A DNA stretch of 13,450 bases from an uncultured Clostridium sp. GTDB lineage: Bacteria; Bacillota_A; Clostridia; Lachnospirales; Lachnospiraceae. The stretch covers positions 1 through 13,450 of the forward strand of contig CAMAMD010000019.1 of the NCBI GenBank assembly GCA_945836785.1, given 5' to 3'. A program made the position numbers and the translations under genes. The notes under the pieces are model-generated. The model had not been told where the DNA came from. It saw only the letters and a program-made list of their open reading frames with translations, and made no database searches. Below are positions 6,921 through 13,450 of this stretch, piece after piece (positions within the stretch are counted from its first letter, which is position 1; every line of letters starts with the position of its first letter).

Positions 6921-7488
6921 AACCTTGCGTTTCTTTGCTCCACATATAACAGAAAGCTTGGGTTCTGGCCGCAAACTTCTCATTTTTGAGAAGTTTGCGA
7001 ACCTCAGCTTTTGTATACCAGCCTGCTTCTATCTCCTCTACAGTTGAAGTGCTGGCATGGAAATTTCCCCGTGCTCTTCCCACAATACATACATTCGTTT
7101 CATTGCTAAATCCGACTGCGCTGTAACTGGTTCCAAGTAAATCGTCAATTTGATAAAGTTCCAAACCCGTCTCTTCCCACAGCTCACGTCTGGCACTCTG
7201 TTCCGGTTCTTCACCCGGATCAATCAGACCTGCCGGAAAATTGTACACCCACTCTCCCGGTGCAAGTCTGAATTCCCTGTTCAATAATATCCGTTCTCCT
7301 GATTCATCTGTCGCAATGATGACAACCGCATCAGCTTCCTTGCCATGCAGTTCCTCAAAAGATGTAATATTACTATCGCGGCTTATTAACTCATATATTT
7401 TTTCCTGTTTATCAGCCGTTTCATAACATGCATCATAACGCGTTATGAATCTGCCTGATTCTTTTTTTGTAATCGACTTAAAAACCAT
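6907..7488 (-). CDS. Nudix hydrolase, ADP-ribose pyrophosphatase type
   Basis: This 193-residue protein carries a perfect Nudix box G-x5-E-x7-RE-U-x-EE-x-G-U from Gly87 to Leu109, with Glu93, Arg101-Glu102 and Glu105-Glu106 as the metal-binding core. The preceding VYNFPAGLIDPGE and the overall length resemble NudF-type ADP-ribose pyrophosphatases, which split ADP-ribose into AMP and ribose 5-phosphate. Other NDP-sugar substrates are possible. ATG 7488 is preceded by AGGA seven bases upstream and lies four bases after the stop of the 63-residue gene, so it is the last gene of a compact run. Its 3' end contains a perfect 13-bp inverted repeat and overlaps the GH13 gene end. Confidence 0.9.
   Translation of the reverse strand: MVFKSITKKESGRFITRYDACYETADKQEKIYELISRDSNITSFEELHGKEADAVVIIATDESGERILLNREFRLAPGEWVYNFPAGLIDPGEEPEQSARRELWEETGLELYQIDDLLGTSYSAVGFSNETNVCIVGRARGNFHASTSTVEEIEAGWYTKAEVRKLLKNEKFAARTQAFCYMWSKETQGFKNS
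6970..6999. repeat. perfect 13-bp inverted repeat (hairpin with TTTT loop) at a convergent gene junction
   Basis: The arms CGCAAACTTCTCA (6970-6982) and TGAGAAGTTTGCG (6987-6999) are exact reverse complements around TTTT. The hairpin sits about 50 bases past the GH13 stop codon on the plus strand and inside the Nudix coding sequence on the minus strand. No T-run follows on the plus strand, so it is not a standard terminator. It could stabilise or define the 3' end of the uraA-upp-GH13 transcript. Confidence 0.6.
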
Positions 7489-7492
7489 ATTT

Positions 7493-7684
7493 TTATCCTA
7501 TCTTTGAATACTCCAGCATCTCATATGCAAGTTTTGTTCCTTCATCCGTATCACCCGGAAGCAATGCCCTTGCAACACATTTTTCTTCAACGCCGGATAG
7601 AATCGTTCCATCTTCCTCAATCTGCAGCAGATACGCATAGTCTCCATCCAAACGTGCTACCACATATAAAATTCTCTCAAACAT
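7493..7684 (-). CDS. small hypothetical protein (63 residues), translationally coupled
   Basis: I do not recognise this protein. It is 63 residues, acidic (many Glu and Asp), with a likely beta-hairpin start (MFERILYVVARLDGDYAYLL) and a helical end. Support for a real gene comes from its packing. Its ATG (7684-7682) overlaps the stop codon of the flavin reductase-rubredoxin gene by one base in a TAATG junction, and its stop is four bases before the Nudix ATG. A role linked to its redox neighbour is possible but only inferred from position. Confidence 0.65.
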   Translation of the reverse strand: MFERILYVVARLDGDYAYLLQIEEDGTILSGVEEKCVARALLPGDTDEGTKLAYEMLEYSKIG

Positions 7685-8334
7685 TATGCTGTCACCTTTT
7701 CAAAATCTTCTGCAGGATGCTTACAAATCGGGCAAATAAAATCATCCGGTAATTCATCACCTACAAATTCATATCCACATATTTTACATCTCCAGACTGT
7801 TTTACCCTCCGGAGTTGTTCCAACCTTCTGTACCTGTGTCTTAATATGTGCATGATAGTAAGCATAGGTTGCCGATGGTACATCACTAATCATTTCTCCG
7901 TCTGTCACATCACAGATAAACAGTGTATGTGTTCCCAAATCAACCTTCTGAACCACCTGAAGTGACAGATATGAATTACAGCCTTTCGTAATATACATCA
8001 CACCATTTGCAGCACGCTTACAGGATGCTTTATTTTCTTTCATCCAGATACCTGAATCCGGGCTAAACTTATCAATACCTCCGCCGGACTGGAAACCAAA
8101 CTGTTTAAACATCTCAAACTCGGCATCCTCACTGATAATTGATACATTACATTTTCCGGTACGCATTATCATATGATGCGTATAATTATTCTTATTTACC
8201 GCAATCGTAACCCGGTTTGGTGTCGTTGTCACCTGCGCCGCTGTGTTGATAATACAGCCGTTATCCTTACCCTCCTCCTCTGCAGTAAGCACAAACAATC
8301 CGTAGCTTAACTTGTTCATAACCTTTTTGTCCAT
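7684..8334 (-). CDS. flavin reductase domain-rubredoxin fusion (high-molecular-weight rubredoxin type)
   Basis: The 216-residue protein has an N-terminal FMN-binding flavin-reductase-like domain (about 1-160) containing GCIINTAAQVTTTPNRVTIAVNK. A C-terminal rubredoxin (about 178-214) has iron ligands Cys183, Cys186, Cys201 and Cys204 in the WRCKICGYEF and FICPICKHPAEDFEKV segments. This architecture is that of the Hrb proteins of anaerobes, which pass electrons from NAD(P)H through FMN to the rubredoxin iron and on to oxygen- or NO-reducing flavodiiron proteins. No flavodiiron gene is in this window. AAGGAGAG stands about nine bases before ATG 8334. The gene follows the ZIP transporter gene after 20 bases and overlaps the 63-residue gene by one base. 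Confidence 0.9.
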   Translation of the reverse strand: MDKKVMNKLSYGLFVLTAEEEGKDNGCIINTAAQVTTTPNRVTIAVNKNNYTHHMIMRTGKCNVSIISEDAEFEMFKQFGFQSGGGIDKFSPDSGIWMKENKASCKRAANGVMYITKGCNSYLSLQVVQKVDLGTHTLFICDVTDGEMISDVPSATYAYYHAHIKTQVQKVGTTPEGKTVWRCKICGYEFVGDELPDDFICPICKHPAEDFEKVTA

Positions 8335-8354
8335 AATATAACTCTCCTTTCTTT

Positions 8355-9140
8355 TTATCCGAGTGCAACATCCAGTATCATCATAACCACAAAACCAATA
8401 GCAAATCCAATGGTTCCAATATTAGAATGTTCTCCTTCTGCAGACTCCGGAATCAATTCCTCTACTACTACATATACCATAGCTCCTGCCGCAAACGCAA
8501 GCAAATAAGGCATAGCTCCCAACAAATATCTTGAAAGCCATATTGTAATCAATGCACCAATCGGTTCCACAATACCTGACAGGACACCGTACAGGCAAGC
8601 TTTTCCTTTCCCTGCTCCCGAAGCACACACCGGCATGGATACAATCGCCCCCTCCGGGAAATTCTGTACCGCAATACCGATGGTCAATGCAATTGCCCCC
8701 ATGAATGTAATGGAACTATCCCCCGCCATCATGCCGGCAAAGGTAACACCCACTGCCATTCCCTCAGGAATATTATGCAGCGTAACCGCCAAAATGAGCA
8801 TCGTAGATTTCTTCAACGAAACCTTAGGTCCTTCTGCTTCTTCCTCATTCACGTGAAGATGTGGTATCAGTTCATCTAACAGCAGAAGAAAAAATATACC
8901 CAATATAAAACCGACCGAAGCGGGTAAAAAAGACATCTTTCCCTTACCATCCTCCTCAGCCAGATTAATCGCAGGAATCAAAAGTGACCACACAGATGCC
9001 GCTATCATAATTCCCGCAGCAAAGCCGGATAACGCTTTTTGAACCCTGTCATTCAACTGCCCTTTCATAAATAATACGCACATGGATCCCAGGGCAGTAC
9101 CAAGAAATGGAATCCATATAGCCAACATAACTTCTTTCAT
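8355..9140 (-). CDS. ZIP-family divalent metal transporter (GufA/ZupT-like)
   Basis: The protein has about eight membrane segments and the two ZIP metal-site signatures: HNIPEGMAVG in the fourth segment and QNFPEGAIVSMP in the fifth. VEELIPE follows near the C-terminus. A short loop, HLHVNEEEAEG, could bind metal between the third and fourth segments. ZIP proteins bring Zn2+, Fe2+ or Mn2+ into the cytoplasm; the neighbouring feoAB gene suggests iron or a related metal. I chose ATG at 9140 (261 residues) because GGGAG sits seven bases upstream. A longer reading from TTG 9170 would add ten residues without a comparable ribosome site. The gene is 20 bases before the flavin reductase-rubredoxin gene, probably in one transcript with it. 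Confidence 0.9.
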   Translation of the reverse strand: MKEVMLAIWIPFLGTALGSMCVLFMKGQLNDRVQKALSGFAAGIMIAASVWSLLIPAINLAEEDGKGKMSFLPASVGFILGIFFLLLLDELIPHLHVNEEEAEGPKVSLKKSTMLILAVTLHNIPEGMAVGVTFAGMMAGDSSITFMGAIALTIGIAVQNFPEGAIVSMPVCASGAGKGKACLYGVLSGIVEPIGALITIWLSRYLLGAMPYLLAFAAGAMVYVVVEELIPESAEGEHSNIGTIGFAIGFVVMMILDVALG

Positions 9141-9147
9141 TTTTATT

Positions 9148-9152
9148 CTCCC
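9148..9152 (-). promoter_or_regulatory. ribosome binding site that decides the ZIP gene start
   Basis: GGGAG on the minus strand, seven bases before ATG 9140, favours this start over the upstream in-frame TTG at 9170. Confidence 0.65.
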
Positions 9153-9221
9153 GGTAAGACTATTTTTCAATTTCTATCTGATAGCAATCCACATCCTGTC
9201 GGGCAAAATAACCTCATATAT

Positions 9222-9227
9222 ATTATA
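9222..9227 (-). promoter_or_regulatory. candidate -10 box for the ZIP transporter transcript
   Basis: A perfect TATAAT lies on the minus strand in the 135 bases between feoAB and the ZIP gene. No clear -35 box is seen at 16-18 bases. It would give a leader of about 75 bases. I see no convincing terminator after feoAB, so readthrough from feoAB into the ZIP gene is equally possible. Confidence 0.35.
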
Positions 9228-9275
9228 CTACCCGCACAGCATGTTTCATACCAGTAAAAACATTTCCGCTTTCCC

Positions 9276-11657
9276 CTATGCAAGGCCAACGGCCAACCCC
9301 ACCAGCCGAACCGCAAAGGCTATCAACCATGCAAGAACACATTGTAATATCACAATCACAACAGCCCATTTTACTCCCAGCTCGCGCTTGACTGATGAAA
9401 CTGCTGCCACACATGGCGTATACAACAAGGTAAACACGAGGAAAATCACGGCTGTAAATGGTGAAAAAATCGTATCTAATGCGGCAGTACTTCCTCCCAG
9501 CAAAACCGTCAGCGTGCTGACCACGCTCTCCTTTGCGGTAAATCCGGTAATCAGAGCTGTCGAAACGCGCCAGTCTCCAAATCCAAGCGGCACAAATATC
9601 GGTGCAATCAAGCTACCGATAGCAGCCAGCATACTGTCTCTTGAGTCTGAAACCATATTCATATGAAGATCAAAATTCTGTAGGAACCATATTACGATCG
9701 TGGCAATAAATATAATCGTAAAAGCTTTTGTTATGAAATCCTTTGCCTTATCCCAGATCAGATGTCCCACACTCTTCATACCCGGCATACGATAATTCGG
9801 CAATTCCATGACAAAGGGAACAGGCTCTCCCTTAAATCTCGTATGATCCAAAATAATCGCATATATAACTGCAACAAGAATTCCCGTGAAATACAAGCCT
9901 GTCATCACAAGTGCGCCTTTCCCCGGGAAAAATGCAGCTACAAACAATGCATATATCGGGAGCTTTGCAGAACAGCTCATAAAAGGTGTCAACATAATCG
10001 TCATCTTACGGTCACGCTCTGACGGAAGTGTACGTGTCGCCATAATAGCCGGAACGGAACAACCAAAACCGATTAACATCGGCACAAAGCTTCTGCCTGA
10101 AAGTCCTATCTTTCTGAGCAGGCTGTCCATCACAAAAGCAACCCTCGCCATATATCCGCTATCCTCGAGGATAGACAAACAGAAAAACAAAATTACTATG
10201 ACCGGCAGGAAACTCAACACACTTCCCACACCCTCACAGATGCCATCTATAATCAGAGAATGTAAGACTCTGTTCACATTTGCATCCGTCAACAACCGGT
10301 CAAGACCTGCCACGACTTTATCAATTCCTGCCTGAAACAAATCCGATAGACCGCTTCCGACAACACCAAACGTAAGCCAGAATATAAATGCCATAATTGC
10401 AATAAAGCTCGGAATCGCTGTATATTTTCCAGTCAGTATACGATCAATCTTCCCGCTGCGCACATGGTCTTTGCTTTCCTGTGGTTTTACAACTGTTTCA
10501 TCACAAACCTTTTTAATAAATGTAAACCGCATGTTGGCCAAGGCTGCCATTCTGTCCATACCACTCTCTGTCTCCATCTGTTTTATGATATGTTCCAGTG
10601 TTTCCTGTTCATTCTCGTCAAGATGGAGCTTATCCAAAATCAGCTTATCCCCCTCCACGAGCTTGCTTGCCGCAAATCGGGTGGGTATCCCGTATTTATG
10701 CGTATGGTCTTCTATCAGATGCATAATGGAATGAAGACACCTGTGCATGGCACCCCCATCCGAACCATTGGCATCACAAAAATCATTTCGTCCCGGGCGT
10801 TCCCTGTACTTTGCCACATGCATAGCATGGTCAATCAGCTCATCAATTCCTTCATTTTTTGCTGCCGAAATGGGAACAACAGGGATACCAAGTACATCCT
10901 CCAGCTCATTTACATTGATGGTTCCGCCGTTTTCTCTCACCTCATCCATCATATTGAGTGCAAGAACCATCGGAATGTTAAGCTCTATCAGTTGCATCGT
11001 GAGATACATGTTTCGTTCAATATTTGTAGCATCCACAATATTGATGATGCCCCTTGGTCTGTCTGAAAGAAAAAACTCTCTGGTTACAATTTCCTCACTG
11101 GTATAGGGTGACATAGAATAAATACCCGGTAAATCAGTTACTAATGTATTTTTTTTGCCTCTGATCTGCCCGTCTTTCCGATCCACCGTAACCCCCGGAA
11201 AGTTGCCCACATGCTGGTTGGAACCTGTAAGCTGGTTAAACAGTGTCGTCTTCCCACAGTTCTGATTGCCTGCCAGCCCGAAAGTAATGATTTCATCCTC
11301 CGACAGTGTCTCACCCTTTTGCTTTACATGGTAGATTCCCATCTCTCCCAATCCGGGATGATGTTTGGCATGTGTCTTTTCCCGAGAATTCACATCGCCC
11401 TCAGCAGAATCTTTTTCGGATTTTTCCCGCCCGGTAACCGCTTCCACTTCTATTTTTTTCGCATCATCCAGTCTAAGTGTCAACTCATATCCCCATACAC
11501 GATACTCTATGGGATCCCCCATCGGTGCTGCCTTTATGTAACTGATTTCAACACCCGGAATCACCCCCATGTCCAGGAAATGCTGACGCAGTGCACCTTC
11601 TCCGCCTACTGTTGTTATCCTTCCTGCCTGTCCCTGTTTCAACTCTGATAGTTTCAT
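9276..11657 (-). CDS. feoB: FeoA-FeoB fusion, ferrous iron transporter
   Basis: The 793-residue protein imports Fe2+ across the inner membrane. Residues 1-75 are a FeoA-type SH3-like domain (KLSELKQGQAGRI, LRQHFLDMGVIPG). A charged linker (about 76-122) follows, with a THAKHH cluster at 95-100. The G domain has G1 GNQNCGKT (130-137), G2 Thr157, G3 DLPG (175-178), G4 NMMD (235-238) and G5 SAAK (264-267). The membrane part (about 415-793) has the two gate regions, with GFGCSVPA (Cys533), CSAKLP (Cys562) and YTPC (Cys749). FeoA and FeoB are separate proteins in many bacteria; fusions are known in anaerobes. ATG 11657 has AGGAG nine bases upstream. A palindrome in its leader may be a metalloregulator site. 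Confidence 0.95.
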   Translation of the reverse strand: MKLSELKQGQAGRITTVGGEGALRQHFLDMGVIPGVEISYIKAAPMGDPIEYRVWGYELTLRLDDAKKIEVEAVTGREKSEKDSAEGDVNSREKTHAKHHPGLGEMGIYHVKQKGETLSEDEIITFGLAGNQNCGKTTLFNQLTGSNQHVGNFPGVTVDRKDGQIRGKKNTLVTDLPGIYSMSPYTSEEIVTREFFLSDRPRGIINIVDATNIERNMYLTMQLIELNIPMVLALNMMDEVRENGGTINVNELEDVLGIPVVPISAAKNEGIDELIDHAMHVAKYRERPGRNDFCDANGSDGGAMHRCLHSIMHLIEDHTHKYGIPTRFAASKLVEGDKLILDKLHLDENEQETLEHIIKQMETESGMDRMAALANMRFTFIKKVCDETVVKPQESKDHVRSGKIDRILTGKYTAIPSFIAIMAFIFWLTFGVVGSGLSDLFQAGIDKVVAGLDRLLTDANVNRVLHSLIIDGICEGVGSVLSFLPVIVILFFCLSILEDSGYMARVAFVMDSLLRKIGLSGRSFVPMLIGFGCSVPAIMATRTLPSERDRKMTIMLTPFMSCSAKLPIYALFVAAFFPGKGALVMTGLYFTGILVAVIYAIILDHTRFKGEPVPFVMELPNYRMPGMKSVGHLIWDKAKDFITKAFTIIFIATIVIWFLQNFDLHMNMVSDSRDSMLAAIGSLIAPIFVPLGFGDWRVSTALITGFTAKESVVSTLTVLLGGSTAALDTIFSPFTAVIFLVFTLLYTPCVAAVSSVKRELGVKWAVVIVILQCVLAWLIAFAVRLVGLAVGLA

Positions 11658-11690
11658 GTCTCTCGTCTCCTATTCTCCATTCAGATGAAA

Positions 11691-11705
11691 CATCATGTCA
11701 TGATG
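11691..11705. promoter_or_regulatory. perfect 7-1-7 palindrome in the feoAB leader, candidate metalloregulator operator
   Basis: CATCATG-T-CATGATG is an exact inverted repeat 34 bases before the feoAB start codon. Its 7-1-7 layout has the size of a Fur-type half-site pair, although the bases differ from the classic TGATAAT-n-ATTATCA. Fur- or DtxR-type control is usual for feo genes. It lies downstream of the proposed transcription start, so it would act as a roadblock or as an RNA hairpin. Confidence 0.4.
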
Positions 11706-11739
11706 CATTGACTCAAAAAAGTCTCATTTATCTTTCATA

Positions 11740-11745
11740 AGTATA
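11740..11745 (-). promoter_or_regulatory. candidate -10 box of feoAB
   Basis: TATACT on the minus strand in the 144-base gap before feoAB. The -35 region is not convincing. It would start transcription near 11733 and give a leader of about 76 bases that includes the palindrome at 11691-11705. Confidence 0.35.
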
Positions 11746-11770
11746 TCACATTACCATAAAATATGCATAA

Positions 11771-11819
11771 TAAAAAGCAAGGCTGTCGATAGATTTTCGT
11801 CTTACGATACCCTTGCTTT
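11771..11819 (-). terminator. Rho-independent terminator of the DUF2156 gene
   Basis: On the minus strand AAAGCAAGG (11819-11811), formed by the last codons of the gene, pairs perfectly with CCTTGCTTT (11782-11774), and the T-run extends through TTTTTATTA. The 28-base spacer may hold a small inner hairpin. The 5' arm overlapping the end of the coding sequence is unusual but acceptable. It separates the DUF2156 operon from feoAB. Confidence 0.65.
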
Positions 11820-12713
11820 ACTGACAATTCCTTTCTCAACCAGACATATCGGCTGATAGGATGTCTTCGCATGTCGAAGTCCCGGCACGCCCATATCCTC
11901 TTCCCGATTCACATATTTATAACCCATCAATTCTCTTCTGACAAATTCACGATTAATCATTGCATATGCGCCTTGAATCTCTGCGTATGCCTTTTCAAAA
12001 TTCACGTCAAATGTATCTTCTGTCAACGGTCCTCCCAAAGTGAAAGCAACAACCTTCCCATCAACTCTGATTAGAGCACCTGTAAGTCCGAGCTCTTTCC
12101 GATATCGAAGGGCAAATTCTAAAGCACAGCTCTCATAATTTTTATCTTCCAGTTGTTTTTCTGTTTCTTCTGCAATATTTTTCTTTGCCCAGTCATATGC
12201 CAGTTCCAGACATTCTTTCCAATTTGCATCATCTATACGTTCATACACATAGTCCGGATAATTTTCCATAAAACGATTGATATGATTTCGCTTCCCATGC
12301 AGCTTTTTGCCTGCCAGATTTGCCAAAGTCTCCGTCTCGTAGAGATAATCTGCACTATCCCTGTCATATCGTATTTCAAACGTTCCCGGATACCACTGTT
12401 CAATACGATCAAACATTTCCGGCTCAACCATATACATGGAAAACTCCCTGTTTTTTTTCTCAAAGTAATCTGCAATGGCATCAAACGCCTTTTTTCTGTC
12501 ACCCGGTCCGACCGGAAACGAAAAACATATCGGCTCCCCATTTTTCAATCTGCAGAAGGACAGCATATCTTCAATAATGACAAACCGTGTATTATAATGT
12601 TCACTCCACAAAATCGGATTGGCGGGAGCAAGCTCGCATCCGCGAAACGTATTATATTTCAGGTAACGATCCATCAAATCTTTATTTTGCAATGTCGGTA
12701 TATAAATATCCAT
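11802..12713 (-). CDS. DUF2156 protein (phosphatidylglycerol lysyltransferase C-terminal domain-like)
   Basis: The 303-residue protein matches the stand-alone DUF2156 family, which shares a GNAT-like double fold with the catalytic domain of MprF-type lipid aminoacyl transferases. Signature stretches are KKLHGKRNHINRF (136-148), an INREFV segment near 252-257, and NREEDMGVPGLRHAKTSY near 268-285. It has no membrane segments, unlike MprF, so lipid modification is not assured. An aminoacyl or acyl transfer to some other acceptor is possible, and the substrate is unknown. GGTGGAGG lies six bases before ATG 12713. It follows the partial gene at the right edge after 21 bases and ends at its own terminator, so these two genes likely form the end of one operon. 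Confidence 0.85.
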   Translation of the reverse strand: MDIYIPTLQNKDLMDRYLKYNTFRGCELAPANPILWSEHYNTRFVIIEDMLSFCRLKNGEPICFSFPVGPGDRKKAFDAIADYFEKKNREFSMYMVEPEMFDRIEQWYPGTFEIRYDRDSADYLYETETLANLAGKKLHGKRNHINRFMENYPDYVYERIDDANWKECLELAYDWAKKNIAEETEKQLEDKNYESCALEFALRYRKELGLTGALIRVDGKVVAFTLGGPLTEDTFDVNFEKAYAEIQGAYAMINREFVRRELMGYKYVNREEDMGVPGLRHAKTSYQPICLVEKGIVSKARVS

Positions 12714-12734
12714 CTCCAGCCTCCACCGGAATTC

Positions 12735-13450
12735 TTATTTTCCCTCCAGCAATACATCTACGTCACTTCTGCCAAACTCACATAACAAACGTCTGATTTC
12801 ATCTATCGTATATGCATCTGCGTGTATTTCAACTTTGTCGAACAGCTTATCCACATAACCACACCACTTCTCATAAATACGAACCAGATCCTGTGTGGTA
12901 GGTTCTTTTAATTTCTGCTGACTTGTGTAATTTCCCGATGATAATATCTCTTTCATCGAAATCGCTCTCGGTTCAATTCCATAAGCAATATATCTGATTT
13001 CCTCTGTTCTGACCAACGCACAATCATACATTTCTATCAGCAAATCATCTATACAATCCTTTGCTGTATCGAAATAATGATAGTACATCTCCGCCGTCTT
13101 ATAGGATGGTTTTTCTGCCACGTCCATCCTATTAAACCAGAAGAAATCATCTGTGCTTGGCACAACAGATCTCTGTCTGTTTTTCTTATTTCCTCTCTCC
13201 AATTCCTCGCGCACGCCAAACATGCTTGCCGCTGACAATCCAACTCCAATACCAGACACAGCAGCTCCCATAGCCATCGCCTCACGCACTGATTCATCTA
13301 TGGCCTCATTTGTCAGACCTGTTCCTTCCGGTTCAGGAGCGAACGCAGAATCAATCAGCTCTTCTGCAGGGAATGACGCAGTATCAGATTTGTCTATATC
13401 CGATGCCGTTATCGGTTCTGGTTCCGGTTCTGGCTCTGACTCCGATTCTG
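12735..13450 (-). CDS. hypothetical protein, partial (5' end off the right edge), with acidic Glu-Pro linker
   Basis: The frame is open to the window edge, so 237 C-terminal residues are visible. A start at GTG 13289 can be proposed but has no good ribosome site, and the upstream frame reads as sensible protein, so the gene very probably extends beyond the window. The visible part begins with an ESESEPEPEPEP linker and further acidic sequence (residues 1-55). A Gly/Ala/Ser/Met-rich hydrophobic stretch follows (about 57-79, possibly membrane-associated or a glycine zipper), then a basic patch (ERGNKKNRQR) and an alpha-helical domain (about 100-237). I do not recognise the helical domain. It is followed by the DUF2156 gene 21 bases downstream. 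Confidence 0.75.
   Translation of the reverse strand, partial: ESESEPEPEPEPITASDIDKSDTASFPAEELIDSAFAPEPEGTGLTNEAIDESVREAMAMGAAVSGIGVGLSAASMFGVREELERGNKKNRQRSVVPSTDDFFWFNRMDVAEKPSYKTAEMYYHYFDTAKDCIDDLLIEMYDCALVRTEEIRYIAYGIEPRAISMKEILSSGNYTSQQKLKEPTTQDLVRIYEKWCGYVDKLFDKVEIHADAYTIDEIRRLLCEFGRSDVDVLLEGK

Noticed and set aside
9174..9184. CTATC-T-GATAG palindrome in the ZIP leader as a metalloregulator site.
   Set aside because: Only five base pairs per arm, common by chance in AT-rich DNA, and unlike the palindrome before feoAB.
9243..9270. A possible terminator after feoAB (ATGTTT pairing with AAACAT).
   Set aside because: The stem is only six A/T-rich pairs with a long loop and no T-run, so it is not convincing.
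9281..9302. Short tandem GTTGGCC repeat at the end of feoAB.
   Set aside because: It simply encodes the repeated Val-Gly-Leu-Ala at the C-terminus and has only two units.
9082..9666. A 194-codon plus-strand open frame opposite the ZIP and feoAB genes.
   Set aside because: It is antisense to two well-supported genes and low in recognisable features. It is a shadow of their codon use.
12153..12785. A 210-codon plus-strand open frame opposite the DUF2156 gene.
   Set aside because: The opposite strand encodes a clear DUF2156 protein with full signature motifs. The plus-strand frame has no family resemblance or ribosome site.

Overview
The window looks like an ordinary chromosomal segment of a low-to-moderate GC Gram-positive anaerobe, most likely a gut Clostridia of the Lachnospiraceae type. 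This rests on AGGAGG-type ribosome sites, tightly packed operons, a flavin reductase-rubredoxin fusion typical of anaerobes, a FeoA-FeoB fusion and a DUF2156 protein. The organism is an inference from gene content and protein character. No tRNA, rRNA, insertion sequence, phage gene or CRISPR array was found, and no stretch longer than 300 bases lacks a gene.

Region 1 (1-2910, minus strand). From right to left: a 134-residue protein of unknown function with its own terminator, then a three-gene operon. The operon encodes a small O6-alkylguanine-transferase-like protein with an altered active site (PCYR), a DUF2201/VWA-like protein, and a MoxR-type AAA+ ATPase that runs off the left edge. The last two overlap by 11 bases and form a classic MoxR-VWA pair.

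Region 2 (about 3040-6920, plus strand). A strong extended -10 promoter is followed by a leader of about 110 bases that can fold as a three-way junction. Then come uraA (uracil permease), upp (uracil phosphoribosyltransferase) and a cytoplasmic GH13 alpha-glucan hydrolase with an unusual acidic tail and C-terminal helical segment. uraA and upp import uracil and convert it to UMP. Why a maltodextrin enzyme shares the transcript is not obvious.

Region 3 (6907-11657, minus strand). From right to left: a feoA-feoB fusion (ferrous iron uptake), a ZIP-family metal transporter, a flavin reductase-rubredoxin fusion, a 63-residue unknown protein and a Nudix hydrolase of the ADP-ribose pyrophosphatase type. 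The last three are very tightly spaced (1-base overlap, then a 4-base gap) and are probably translationally coupled. The theme is metal uptake and redox or nucleotide housekeeping. The Nudix gene converges on the GH13 gene with a 14-base overlap, and a perfect 13-bp inverted repeat lies just inside the Nudix gene. A perfect 7-1-7 palindrome lies in the feoAB leader.

Region 4 (11802-13450, minus strand). A DUF2156 (phosphatidylglycerol lysyltransferase C-terminal domain-like) protein ends at a good terminator. Upstream is the 3' part of an unrecognised protein with an acidic Glu-Pro/Glu-Ser linker, open to the right edge.

No clearly new multi-gene system is visible. The best leads are the structured uraA leader, the PCYR alkyltransferase-like protein in front of the MoxR-VWA pair, the GH13 tail, and the feoAB palindrome.
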